Origin: Streptosporangium brasiliense
Lineage (GTDB): Bacteria > Actinomycetota > Actinomycetes > Streptosporangiales > Streptosporangiaceae
DNA: 64,000 bases
Assembly: GCF_030811595.1 (NCBI RefSeq)
Contig: NZ_JAUSRB010000002.1
Location: 6,200,001-6,264,000, forward strand
Direction of reading: 5' to 3'
Made by a program: the position numbers and the translations under genes. How positions within the stretch are numbered: position 1 is the first letter of the stretch; every line of letters begins with the position of its first letter. The notes under the pieces are model-generated. The model made no database searches and had not been told where the DNA came from. It was given only the letters and a program-made list of their open reading frames with translations. Positions 10,501-17,345 of this stretch are shown in pieces.

Positions 10501-12691
10501 CGCCGCGGTGCGCGCGGTCAAGGAGATCGGCTGCGGCCTGCGGGTGATCGACCTGTTCACCCGGCCCACGGTCGCCGAGCTGGCCGCGTTCCTGGAGCGC
10601 GAGGACGGCGGCGGGCTGCTGCACCGCCTGGGCGGTGGCCGTACCAGCGAGTTCACTCTGGTGTGCGTGCCGTACGGCGGCGGATCGGCGGCGGTCTACC
10701 AGCCGCTGGCCTGGGCGCTGGGCGAGCGGGTGGAGGTGCTTTCGGTGGAGTTGCCGGGCCACGACCCGGCCCGGCCGGAGGAGCTGCCGCTGCCGCTGGA
10801 GGAGCTGGTGGAGGTGCTGGCCGCGGAGGTGGCCAAGACCGCGTCCGGCCCGATCGCGATCTACGGTCACTGCGTGGGTTCCGCCCCCGCAGTCGCCCTG
10901 GCCCGCAGGCTGGAGGCGGACGGGGTCCCCGTGCTGGGCGTGATCGCCGCCGCGAGCTTCCCCACCGCCCAGCTGCCCGGCATCGGCCGGCGGCTCTTCC
11001 GCGGTGACCGCCTGGTCTCCGACCGGATGTTCCGGGACGCGCTGCGGGCCACGGGCGGGCTGCTGGAGGACATGGACGAGGCTGCCAAGCAGGTCGCGGT
11101 GCGGGCGATGCGCCACGACGCCGGCCAGGCGCGGGAGTGGTTCGGCCGCGAGCTGGCCGGCGCGGGAACGCCGCTGCGCGCCCCGATCCTGTGCGTGGTG
11201 GGGGAGCGGGACCGGGCCACCGAGCTGTACCAGGAGCGGTACGCCGAGTGGGCGGCCTTCGCGCCCAGGGCCGAGGTGGCCGTGCTGCCCCGCGCCGGCC
11301 ACTACTTCCTGCGGCACCAGGCCGAGCCGCTGGCCGCCCTGATGATCGAACACCTGCGGAGCTGGGCGTCCGGGCGGCTGCCCGGCCCGGTGCGCCCACC
11401 CGACCGGACCGGCCTGCGCCCCTTCTACGCCGTCGCGGGCGGGCAGTTCGTCTCGGCGGTGGGCACGGCGCTGAGCTCGTTCGCCCTCGGCGTCTGGGCC
11501 TACCAGGGCAGCGGCCGGATCCTGGATCTGGCCCTGGTCGTGATGCTGTCCCAGATCCCGGCCGTGCTGCTCACCCCGCTGGGCGGCGCGCTGGCCGACC
11601 GGGTGGACCGGCGCCGGATCATGCTGGTCAGCGACGCGGTCTCCGGGCTGGCCATGGCGGCGCTGGTCCTGCTGCTGGTCACCGACCGGCTGGCGCTGTG
11701 GAACGTGTGCCTCATCGTCGGCCTCACCTCACTGACCACCGCCTTCCAGCAGCCCGCCTATCTGGCCGCGATCGCGCAGCTGGTGCCCAAGCCGTACCTG
11801 CCGCAGGCCAACGCCGTGGCCAACCTGGGTTTCGGGGTCGGCAACGTGGTGGCCCCGCTCGCCGGCGGCGCGTTGATCGGCATGTTCGGGCTGTCCGCGG
11901 TGGTGGCCATCGACGTGGTCTCGTTCGGGATCGGGGTGGTGACCCTGCTGGCGGTCCGGTTCCCCGACCGGCTGTTCCACCGGCAGGAGGAGACGTTCCG
12001 GGCGGCGCTGACCGGCGGCTGGCGGTTCCTCCGTCGGCGCCGGCCGCTGCTGGTGATGGCGGTCTACTTCGCGGTGGTCAACTTCTGCACCGCGCTGATG
12101 TGGGTACTGGTCACCCCGGTCGTGCTGGCCATCGGCTCCCCGGCCGCCCTGGGTACGGTGACCGCGGTCGGCGGCCTCGGCGCGGCCGTGGGCACCGCGG
12201 TGGTGCTGGTGTGGGGCGGGACCCGGCGCCGGGCCACCGGCATGATCGGCTTCGTGGTCGGGTCCGGGATCGGCGTGGTGCTGATGGGCGCGTGGCCGGC
12301 GGTGTGGCTGGTCGCGGCCGGCCTGTTCCTCCGGCTGGCCTGCATGAGCATCGGCAACGCGCACTGGCTGTCCATCATCCAGGTGAAGGTGGGGCCGGAG
12401 CTGCAGGGCCGGGTCCTGGCCGTCAACGTCATGCTGGCCACGGCCATGCAGCCGCTGGGCTTCCTGACCGCCGGTCCGCTGGCCGACTGGGCACAGTCGT
12501 ACACCTCGGGCCCCGGCCGGGGCGCGGCGGCGGTGCTGCTGGTCAGCGGCGTGTTCCTGGCGATCTGGGGGCTGCTCGGGCTGCGCTACCGCCCGCTGCA
12601 CCACCTGGAGGACCTGGTCCCCGACAGCGCGCCGCCGCCCGAGGCCGAGGCCGACCTGGACGCCATCCAGGACGGGGTGCTGAGCAGATGA
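4529..12691 (+). CDS. NRPS C-A-T-C-A-T-TE fused to an MFS exporter
   Basis: A 2720-residue protein. Order: C (about 35-450), A (475-900), carrier (Ser about 964), C (1010-1420), A (1455-1930), carrier (LGGDS, about 1990), thioesterase (2040-2270), then a 12-helix-like major facilitator domain (about 2292-2700) related to the MFS_3/DHA3 exporters. No stop or start separates TE from MFS, and the MFS begins directly after the TE His motif. Both condensation domains read HHIATDA instead of HHxxxDG. The thioesterase elbow is GHCVGS, so the nucleophile is Cys (about residue 2115) rather than Ser; Asp (GERDR) and His (AGHYF) partners are present. Hand-read A codes D-L-T-K-I-A-H-V-S-K and D-F-T-K-I-A-H-M-I-K resemble the Asp/Asn class; the last A domain has YGHTE for YGPTE. 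It is the terminal module: peptide release and export would sit on one polypeptide. NRPS/MFS fusions are known in actinobacteria but uncommon. Confidence 0.95.
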   Translation: MTEVRQDRIAELVRSRFAAARAAAETPGAGGIPALSTAEMPLSPAQERLWFLAQLEPDSPAYNVPLALRLSGPVDVAALTAAVAELADRHWILRGVIDGTRVRQAGGVPVSVVDVEPAALERELADHAWRPFRLDAEPPMRATVFRLDGDECVLALTLHHIATDAWSERLLLQDLAALYAARLGLAPQPEPPALHYADVVAWEAGRPEADLDWWTEHLAGLPPVLDLPTARPRPAVPTWQGAAVEVEVPESLSARVRAAAGVTPFMVFMAGLQALLARLSGGDDVAVGVPHAGRHHPDAERVVGCFINTLVVRTDTSGDPTGAELLDRVRTAALEAFAHSRTPFERIVERLRPERNLSVTPLFQVMLNVYDVGAPVSLPGVDVRTEPVPSPTAKFDLNLTLGDDGDRFTGELRYRTDLFDEVTARQLVEWYLALLEGMLTDQDAPVRLPVGPDLRGPAEDLPTDVPLHTLVERMADAGPDALAVGSLSYAELDRRANQVAHWLLARGVRPQEPVGVLMERRPELVVALLGVLKAGAAYLPLDPVYPARRTEAILAGAGVRIVLTESEITAAEGGPERRPDVAVPPDHLAYVIYTSGSTGEPKGVAVEHRQITHYLGAVAGRIPAGTASFALVSTAAADLGLTNVLCALTSGATLHLINHETATDPAAYAAYLAAHPVDAVKMVPSQLELLGMDALPGRLLILAGEAVPSDLLERVRLARPDLAVQIHYGPTETTVSVLTCDVDEVPAGVAPLGRPLPDVECRVVDPTGRPLPYGVPGELWIGGPSLARGYLGRPDLTAQRFVDGWYRTGDRVRVNQAGLVEFLGRVDDQVKVRGFRVELGEVTAALRALPQVAEAFVQPVGTGAQRRLAAWVTPSAVDVAQVRALLRERLPDYMVPAAIGALETLPLTPNGKVDRAALPVPETAPAVRVPPGTPQEHLVAGIWAEVLDLPQVWADDDFFALGGHSFAATRTVGRLRERLGVPVAVRLLFEHPVLADLAANLPRQAPEARARRERADGPAPLSGAQARLWFLAQLEPESTAYNVPVALRLDGPLQVEALLGAVRDLAERHQVLRSVIDDSGAEPVLVVRPAAEVPVSTADVDGSGVEAVLAAHLATPFALDREPPMRAVLLTVGDREHVLSLTFHHIATDAWTRGLLLSELSALYAARLGLRPPPEPPPAQYAEVAPVPDLAELDWWAEQLRGLPPVLDLPTDRPRPAVADPGGASVELELPAELSERVRAVATAYRATPFIVLMAALQALLARLSAGTDIAVGVPVAGRDHPDTEGVVGCFLNTVVVRTDVGGGPTGHELLARVREAALGALAHASAPFDRVVDLLRPERNLAATPLFQVMLNYVPDAGRPQLPGLEAAEIGLTEQTAKFDLNWHVVDSGPGRPLRGGLSYRTDLFEAATAARFTRWYLTLLDGMLAELDAPVGAVPLEPVTGPLLAGDPLLSTADTPVHRLIERWVDASPDAPAVVSADRSLTYAELETAANRIAHWLLDAGVGADEPVGVLLEPGADLACALFGIQKSGGGYLPLDPAYPAVRIATMLDAAGVRAVVTTAEFVGLIGPGRRVLALDRLPSLPPTRPEVDVRPEHLHHVIFTSGSTGTPKAVAAEHRSVVGYLGGMLPRINVPGGSYAVVSTPAADFGLTCVFGALTTGGTVHLVARETAMDPDAFAGYLSAHHIDVVKCVPSHLELLASGGDLAAVLPDKLLILAGEACPWDLVERARAARPGLRIQSHYGHTESTMICLVCDTEEIPVEHRTGIVPLGRPLPGVYGHLVDADMRPVPVGVPGELVVGGPGVTRGYIGLPELTAERFVPDPLTGQGRCYRSGDLLRVTADGRVEFRGRVDDQVKVRGYRVELGEVTTALRALPQVAEAVVLPVGEGKARQLAAWVTPSTVDTSAVRSALRERLPDYMVPAQLVVLDRLPLNPNGKIDRAALPAPQPETTEFVPPSTAGEELVARAWAQVLGVAEVGAHDDFFALGGDSFAAVRAVKEIGCGLRVIDLFTRPTVAELAAFLEREDGGGLLHRLGGGRTSEFTLVCVPYGGGSAAVYQPLAWALGERVEVLSVELPGHDPARPEELPLPLEELVEVLAAEVAKTASGPIAIYGHCVGSAPAVALARRLEADGVPVLGVIAAASFPTAQLPGIGRRLFRGDRLVSDRMFRDALRATGGLLEDMDEAAKQVAVRAMRHDAGQAREWFGRELAGAGTPLRAPILCVVGERDRATELYQERYAEWAAFAPRAEVAVLPRAGHYFLRHQAEPLAALMIEHLRSWASGRLPGPVRPPDRTGLRPFYAVAGGQFVSAVGTALSSFALGVWAYQGSGRILDLALVVMLSQIPAVLLTPLGGALADRVDRRRIMLVSDAVSGLAMAALVLLLVTDRLALWNVCLIVGLTSLTTAFQQPAYLAAIAQLVPKPYLPQANAVANLGFGVGNVVAPLAGGALIGMFGLSAVVAIDVVSFGIGVVTLLAVRFPDRLFHRQEETFRAALTGGWRFLRRRRPLLVMAVYFAVVNFCTALMWVLVTPVVLAIGSPAALGTVTAVGGLGAAVGTAVVLVWGGTRRRATGMIGFVVGSGIGVVLMGAWPAVWLVAAGLFLRLACMSIGNAHWLSIIQVKVGPELQGRVLAVNVMLATAMQPLGFLTAGPLADWAQSYTSGPGRGAAAVLLVSGVFLAIWGLLGLRYRPLHHLEDLVPDSAPPPEAEADLDAIQDGVLSR

Positions 12692-13647
12692 GCCTGGTAA
12701 CGGCGGCCGACGTGGCCGCTGCCACGGCCCGGATCGCGCCCTCCGTGCTGCGCACACCGCTGCTGCGCCTGCCCGGCGAACGGCTCTGGGTCAAACCGGA
12801 GAACCGGCAGCCCACCCGCTCGTTCAAGGTGCGGGGCGCGGTGAACGCCGTGGGACTGCTGGCCGAGCGGGGCGTCGGGCACGTCATCGCCCAGTCCTCC
12901 GGCAACCACGCCCAGGCCATCGCCTACGCCGCCGGCGAGCACGGCCTGCGGGCGACCGTGGTCCTGCCCGACACCGCGCCGGAGCTGAAGGTGCTGGCCG
13001 CCCGCAGGCTCGGCGCCGAGGTGGTGATCGCACCGCCGGCCCTGCGGGAGGTCACCTGCCTGGCCCTGGCCGACCGGCTCGCGGCCACGGTGGTCCGCTC
13101 CGACGATTTCGACATCATCGCCGGGCACGGCAGCGCCGGGACCGAGATCTGCCGGGATCTGCCCCGCGCGGGCACGATCCTGGTGCCGGTCTGCAACGGC
13201 GGCCTGCTGGCCGGCGTCGCGGTCGCGGCCAAGGCCGTCGACCCGGCGATCAGGGTGATCGGCGTCGAGCCCGAGCTGGCCGCCGACGGCGTGGCCAGCT
13301 TCCGCTCCGGCCGGCGCACCGCGTGGCCGGTGCAGCAGACCTATCGCACCCGGGCCGACGGGCTGCGCGCCCCGGTCCTGGGCGCCCTGGCCTGGGAGCA
13401 CATCCACCGGTACGTGGACGACATGGTGACCGTGAGCGAGGACGACATCGGGGCCGCCGCCGACCTGCTCTGGCAGGAGCTGGGGGAACGCGCCGAGCCC
13501 AGCGGCGCGGTGACCACCGCGGCCTACTTCGCCCACCGGGCCACGCTGCCGGCCGGACCCGTGGTGGCCGTCCTCTCCGGCGGCAACGTGGCGGCCCATC
13601 CCGATGCCGGCGACATGAGGGAGCGCTCACTCATCCGGGGTCTGTGA
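12688..13647 (+). CDS. PLP-dependent serine/threonine dehydratase-like enzyme
   Basis: A 319-residue fold-type II PLP enzyme. The Schiff-base lysine lies in SFKVRGA, the substrate loop is SSGNHAQ, and the phosphate-binding loop reads CNGGLLAG where dehydratases usually have GGGGLxxG. A closing SGGN motif is present. The start overlaps the NRPS-MFS stop as ATGA, so it belongs to the same transcript and is likely a pathway enzyme. The family includes threonine/serine dehydratases, serine racemases and threo-3-hydroxyaspartate ammonia-lyases. With Asp-like adenylation codes upstream and a P450 opposite, a role in making, racemising or dehydrating a beta-hydroxy amino acid is plausible, but this is inference; primary-metabolism threonine deamination is the alternative. 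The C-terminal ACT regulatory domain of biosynthetic IlvA is absent. Confidence 0.88.
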   Translation: MSLVTAADVAAATARIAPSVLRTPLLRLPGERLWVKPENRQPTRSFKVRGAVNAVGLLAERGVGHVIAQSSGNHAQAIAYAAGEHGLRATVVLPDTAPELKVLAARRLGAEVVIAPPALREVTCLALADRLAATVVRSDDFDIIAGHGSAGTEICRDLPRAGTILVPVCNGGLLAGVAVAAKAVDPAIRVIGVEPELAADGVASFRSGRRTAWPVQQTYRTRADGLRAPVLGALAWEHIHRYVDDMVTVSEDDIGAAADLLWQELGERAEPSGAVTTAAYFAHRATLPAGPVVAVLSGGNVAAHPDAGDMRERSLIRGL

Positions 13648-13715
13648 CCGGCCGGGCGCCGGCGGGCCTTCGGGGAGGCCGAGGGCGGAGATCGGCGGGG
13701 GAGGGCCGGAAGTGC

Positions 13716-13761
13716 CGGACCGCCGCCTCCGGGGGCGAGCGACCCCGGAGGCGGCGGTCCG
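13716..13761. terminator. Bidirectional hairpin terminator
   Basis: Perfect 19-bp stem (13716-13734 pairing with 13743-13761) around an 8-nt loop, lying between the 3' end of the NRPS operon and the 3' end of the opposing ferredoxin operon. There is no clear U-tract, as is common in high-GC actinomycetes. It would stop transcription arriving from either side. Confidence 0.75.
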
Positions 13762-13808
13762 ACGGCGGGCGTCGCGCCGTGGGCGGCGGCCGACCGGCCC
13801 GGCCGGGG

Positions 13809-14003
13809 TCAGGCGCTCAGCTCGATGGCGGCGGCGGGACAGACGGCGGCGGCCTCGCGGACCAGGACGTGCTGGTCCTCGCCCGGCTCGGGATCGAGCA
13901 GGATGACGATGCCGTCCTCCTCCCGCTGGTCGAAGACCTCCGGCGCGATCAGCACGCACTGGCCCGCGCCGCAGCACTTGGCCTCGTCAACGGTGACTTT
14001 CAT
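13809..14003 (-). CDS. [3Fe-4S]-type ferredoxin
   Basis: A 64-residue ferredoxin of the kind that feeds electrons to actinobacterial P450s. It begins MKVTVDEAKCCGAGQC, continues with an APEVFDQ segment and ends with a VCPAAAIEL motif. The cysteine pattern (Cys pair near 9-10, Cys16, then CP near the C-terminus) fits the single-cluster family in which one ligand position of a 4Fe cluster is lacking. It lies 36 nt after the P450 gene on the same strand, so it should be the P450's direct redox partner. A GAGAGGAA-like ribosome binding site precedes the ATG. Confidence 0.93.
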   Translation of the reverse strand: MKVTVDEAKCCGAGQCVLIAPEVFDQREEDGIVILLDPEPGEDQHVLVREAAAVCPAAAIELSA

Positions 14004-14039
14004 ACCGGGTTCCTCTCTGTCGGGTGTGGCGGTGCCGGG

Positions 14040-15251
14040 TCACCAGCGGACCGGGACCTTGCGCAGGCCGCCGACGGCCAGCCCTTCCACGCGTTCCAGC
14101 TCCGCCACGGGGACGGCCAGCTCCAGGGACGGGAGTCTGCGCAGCAGCACCTCGAGCACGACCTGCAGCTCGGTGCGGGCCAGCGCCTGGCCCAGGCAGG
14201 AGTGGGCCCCGGAGCCGAAGGCCAGGTGCGGGTTCGGGCTGCGGCCCAGGTCCATCTCGGCGGCGGCCTCGAAAGCGCTCTCGTCGCGGTTGGCCGCGGC
14301 CATGCTGCACACCACGGTGGTGCCGCGGGGCAGGACCGTGCCGCTGACCTCGGTCTGCTCGCGCAGGTAGCGGGGCAGGCCGAAGCCGGAGTTGGCGTCG
14401 AGCCGCAGCGTCTCCTCCACCGCCGTGCGGATCAGCGACGGGTCGGTCAGCAGCCGCTCCCACCGGCTGCGGTCGGCCAGCAGCATGGAGACCATCTTGC
14501 CGATCATGTTGGCGGTGGTCTCGTGCCCGGCCACCAGCAGAGCCATGCCGGTGACCAGGATCTGGATGTCGGACAGCCCGCCGTCCTCGGGGCCGCCGGC
14601 CGCGATCAGCTCGCTGAGCAGGTCCTCGCCCGGCTCGGCGCGCTTGGCGGCGATGTGACCGGACATGTACTGGACGAACTCGCCCTGGGCGGCCTCGATC
14701 TCGGCCTGGCTGTAGCGGGTGAGGTTGAGCATGGTGTCGGACCAGTAGGAGAACCGGTCCCGATCCGCGGCCGGCACGCCGAGCATGTCGCAGATGACGT
14801 AGACCGGCAGCGGGAAGCCCAGGTCGGCCCTGAGGTCGCCGGGCCGGCCGCGCTTGACCATGTCGTCGATGAGCCGCTCGGCGATCTCCGCCATCGTGGG
14901 CCGCAGCGCGGCCATCCGCTTGGCGGTGAACCACTTGCCCACCAGGCGCCGCCAGTGCTGGTGCTCCTCGCCTCCGTCGGGGATGATCTGCGACATCTCG
15001 CTGTTGAACACCCCGCCCCCCTCGGCCGACAGCCGGGCCGCGTCGGGCGCGGTGAGCTGGCGGGTGAAGCGCGGGTCGGCGAGGACCCGCTTGACGTCCT
15101 CGTAGCGGGTCAGCAGCGTCGCCTGGTCACCGCTGGGCAGCGTCACCCGGGCCGCCGGACACTCGCCGCGCAGCCGCGCCCATTCGGCGGGCGGCTCCAG
15201 CGCCGTGTCGTTGGGGATCGGGTAGTTCAGGACCTGCTCGTCGAGACTCAT
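14040..15251 (-). CDS. Cytochrome P450
   Basis: A 403-residue bacterial class I P450. The I-helix reads AGHETTANMIG, the K-helix ExxR lies in EETLRLD, and the heme loop is FGSGAHSCLGQAL with the thiolate ligand at Cys352. Length and motifs are complete, so the enzyme should be active. An AAAGGAG ribosome binding site sits just before the ATG. Position beside the NRPS genes and within a private ferredoxin/reductase operon suggests it hydroxylates or otherwise oxidises the peptide or a carrier-bound amino acid; the substrate cannot be read from the sequence. The CYP105/107 style of actinomycete tailoring P450 is the closest resemblance I can see. Confidence 0.95.
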   Translation of the reverse strand: MSLDEQVLNYPIPNDTALEPPAEWARLRGECPAARVTLPSGDQATLLTRYEDVKRVLADPRFTRQLTAPDAARLSAEGGGVFNSEMSQIIPDGGEEHQHWRRLVGKWFTAKRMAALRPTMAEIAERLIDDMVKRGRPGDLRADLGFPLPVYVICDMLGVPAADRDRFSYWSDTMLNLTRYSQAEIEAAQGEFVQYMSGHIAAKRAEPGEDLLSELIAAGGPEDGGLSDIQILVTGMALLVAGHETTANMIGKMVSMLLADRSRWERLLTDPSLIRTAVEETLRLDANSGFGLPRYLREQTEVSGTVLPRGTTVVCSMAAANRDESAFEAAAEMDLGRSPNPHLAFGSGAHSCLGQALARTELQVVLEVLLRRLPSLELAVPVAELERVEGLAVGGLRKVPVRW

Positions 15252-15262
15252 TCGGCATCTCC

Positions 15263-15298
15263 TTTGAACGGATGGTCGGCTTTGAACGGATGGTCGGC
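15263..15298. repeat. Two exact 18-bp tandem copies upstream of the P450
   Basis: The unit TTTGAACGGATGGTCGGC occurs twice without a gap (15263-15280 and 15281-15298), in the 88-nt gap between the reductase stop and the P450 start. The copy nearest the P450 contains the complement of its ribosome binding site, so repeat changes could alter the leader. It could also be a direct-repeat operator. Confidence 0.8.
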
Positions 15299-15339
15299 CG
15301 CCTGCGGACAGGCGGCTGGTCGGTTCGTCCCCGCCGCCG

Positions 15340-16533
15340 TCACGCCGGCGCGAGGGGCTGGGCGTCCTGCCGGCTGCCGAGGGCCCGCTGCCTCAGCAGG
15401 CGGGCCTGCTTGGCCATGTTCCAGCCGAGCACGCCGGTGACCCGGCCGCCCTCGCGGTAGAGGGCGGCGAAGCGGTGCTGCGCGGGGTCGCCTTCGGCGA
15501 TGGTCACCTCGGCCGCCGGCGACGGCAGGCCGTGGGCCTGGATCTTGACGTCGTACTGGTCTGTCCAGAAGTAGGGGACCGGCGTGTAGGGGCGGTCGGC
15601 GCCGAGGATGTTGGCCGCCACCACCTGGGCCTGTTCGGTGGCGTTGGTGCGGTTCTCCAGGCGCAGCCGCCTGCCGAGCCCCTCATGATCCCAGGAGGCG
15701 ACGTCCCCGACGGCGTAGACGCCCTCGGCGGCGCGGCAGCGCGAGTCGCACTCCACCCCGTCGCCCACGGTGAGCCCGCTGCCCTCCAGCCAGCCGGTCG
15801 CCGGGCGGGAACCGATGGCCACCACGACCGCGTCGGCGGGCAGGAGCTCGCCGGTGACCAGCCGTACTCCCGTGACCTGTCCGCCGGCGCCCGTCAGCCC
15901 TTCGACCGTGACGCCGAGCCGCAGCCGGACCCCGCGCTCGGCGTGCACCCGGGCGAGCATCGCGCCGACCACGCCGCCGAGCTGGTCGGCCAGGGGGGCC
16001 GGGCCCATCCCGGCGAGGGTGACGTCGAGGCCCATGCCGCGGGCGGTGGCGGCGATCTCCGCGCCCAGCACCCCCTCGCCCACGACCACGAGCCGCTCGG
16101 CGGCGGCCAGGTCGCGGCGGAGCGCGAGCGCGTCGTCCAGGGCACGCAGTACGTGCACGCCCGCCAGCCCCTCCTGGCCGGGCAGCCGGCGGGGGGTCAG
16201 GCCGGTGGCGACGACCAGCGCGTCGCCATGTAGCACGCGGCCGGAGGCCGTGCGCACCTCGCGGGCGGCGGCGTCCAGCTCGACGGCGGCCTCACCCGGC
16301 ACGGACTCGGCGTGCAGGGCCTCCAGCTGCGCCTGGCTGCGGAGCCGGGCGCGGGACGGTTCCCAGGCGCCGGCCAGGACCTGCTTCGACAGCGGCGGCC
16401 GGTCGTAGGGGAGATGGGGTTCGGCGTCCAGAAACGTCAGCCTGCCCTGGTAGCCGTGCCGCCGCAGTGCCTCCGCCGTGCTCAGACCGGCGGCCGACGC
16501 GCCGACGATCAGGACGCTCCCGGGCGGGGTCAC
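15340..16533 (-). CDS. FAD/NAD(P)H-dependent ferredoxin reductase
   Basis: A 397-residue flavoprotein of the putidaredoxin-reductase/rubredoxin-reductase type. The N-terminal FAD Rossmann motif reads VGASAAGLSTAEAL, followed by the family signature PYDRPPLSKQ. A second nucleotide-binding region (VVVGEGVLGAE) binds NAD(P)H, and the C-terminal part contains YAVGDVASW, which contacts FAD. It is the first gene of the operon reductase-P450-ferredoxin and should pass electrons from NAD(P)H to the ferredoxin. It is divergent from the TetR gene, and the palindromic operator between them probably controls it. Confidence 0.93.
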   Translation of the reverse strand: MTPPGSVLIVGASAAGLSTAEALRRHGYQGRLTFLDAEPHLPYDRPPLSKQVLAGAWEPSRARLRSQAQLEALHAESVPGEAAVELDAAAREVRTASGRVLHGDALVVATGLTPRRLPGQEGLAGVHVLRALDDALALRRDLAAAERLVVVGEGVLGAEIAATARGMGLDVTLAGMGPAPLADQLGGVVGAMLARVHAERGVRLRLGVTVEGLTGAGGQVTGVRLVTGELLPADAVVVAIGSRPATGWLEGSGLTVGDGVECDSRCRAAEGVYAVGDVASWDHEGLGRRLRLENRTNATEQAQVVAANILGADRPYTPVPYFWTDQYDVKIQAHGLPSPAAEVTIAEGDPAQHRFAALYREGGRVTGVLGWNMAKQARLLRQRALGSRQDAQPLAPA

Positions 16534-16621
16534 GGGACGTCGCTCAGGTGGAGGGCGGCGGGCCGCCCCAAACGTATCCGCATATGTCGTGGTCCTTCCG
16601 ATCGTCCCACGTCACCAGGTT

Positions 16622-16657
16622 AACCTACACGTGTAGGTAATCGTACATGTGTAGGTT
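16622..16657. promoter_or_regulatory. Palindromic TetR-type operator between reductase operon and TetR gene
   Basis: A perfect 16-bp palindrome ACCTACACGTGTAGGT spans 16623-16638. The half-site TGTAGGT recurs at 16650-16656, and an outer inverted pair AACCTACAC / GTGTAGGTT spans 16622-16657. It ends 9 nt before the GTG start of the TetR gene. The arrangement is what is expected for autoregulation plus control of the divergent P450 operon. Confidence 0.75.
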
Positions 16658-16666
16658 GACGGTAGG

Positions 16667-17311
16667 GTGAGAGGCGTGGCCACGACAAAAGACGGCAGCA
16701 CCCCATCGGGCGACCGGCGCGTGCGCCGCACCCACGCGGCCCTCGCGCACGCGCTGATCCAGCTCGTCGAGGAGCAGGACCTGTCCCGGATCGGCGTCGC
16801 CGACGTCGCCGAACGCGCCGGCGTGAGCCGCTCGACCTTCTACGACCACTATCGGGACGTCCACGAGCTGGCCGAGGTCGCCTGCACCGCGATGATCGAC
16901 GACTTGATCGAGTCCTTGCCCGGCCCTGACCCCGGCTCGGCGGACCCGGAGCCGGAGGCGACCCGGTCGCTGGAGGCGTTCTTCGCCAGCCTCGCCGAGC
17001 ACACCGGGCTCTACCGCGGCCTGCTGGGGCCGCAGGGCAGCGCGCGTGTCGTCGACCACATCCGCCGCCGTATCGCCGCGACCGTCCACGACCACCTGCG
17101 CCGGGCCACCGCCGGCGGCGACCTCCCGGAGCGGACCGGTCCGCCGCTGGACATCCCGCACGACGTCCCGGCCGCGTTCACCGCCGGGGCGCTCATCGGC
17201 GTGGCCGCCGACTGGCTGCAGCGCGGATGCCCGCGGTCTCCGGCCGAGATGGCCGCCCTGACCTGGCCGCTGTTCACCACGCTCTACCACGTCGACGCGG
17301 GCCGGCGGTGA
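16667..17311 (+). CDS. TetR/AcrR family transcriptional regulator
   Basis: A 214-residue repressor-type protein. The N-terminal helix-turn-helix reads IGVADVAERAGVSRSTFYDHY, typical of TetR, and the rest is a helical ligand-binding domain with a TetR C-terminal half of the usual length. GTG start at 16667; a second in-frame GTG three codons later is a possible alternative. It sits divergently from the ferredoxin reductase-P450-ferredoxin operon, with a palindromic operator in the gap, so it is the likely local regulator of that operon. The inducing ligand is unknown. Confidence 0.92.
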   Translation: MRGVATTKDGSTPSGDRRVRRTHAALAHALIQLVEEQDLSRIGVADVAERAGVSRSTFYDHYRDVHELAEVACTAMIDDLIESLPGPDPGSADPEPEATRSLEAFFASLAEHTGLYRGLLGPQGSARVVDHIRRRIAATVHDHLRRATAGGDLPERTGPPLDIPHDVPAAFTAGALIGVAADWLQRGCPRSPAEMAALTWPLFTTLYHVDAGRR

Positions 17312-17345
17312 GCGGGACGCGCGCGCCGGGCAGGCCGGCCACCGT

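Noticed and set aside
4091-11353. Very long minus-strand open frame opposite the second NRPS
   Set aside because: It is the GC-bias shadow of the NRPS gene: its composition is His/Gln/Gly/Arg-rich with no family motif, and the plus strand carries complete NRPS domains.
11390-12691. MFS domain as a separate gene starting near 11390
   Set aside because: No ribosome binding site or convincing start is visible and the frame is continuous with the thioesterase, so a fusion is the simpler reading.
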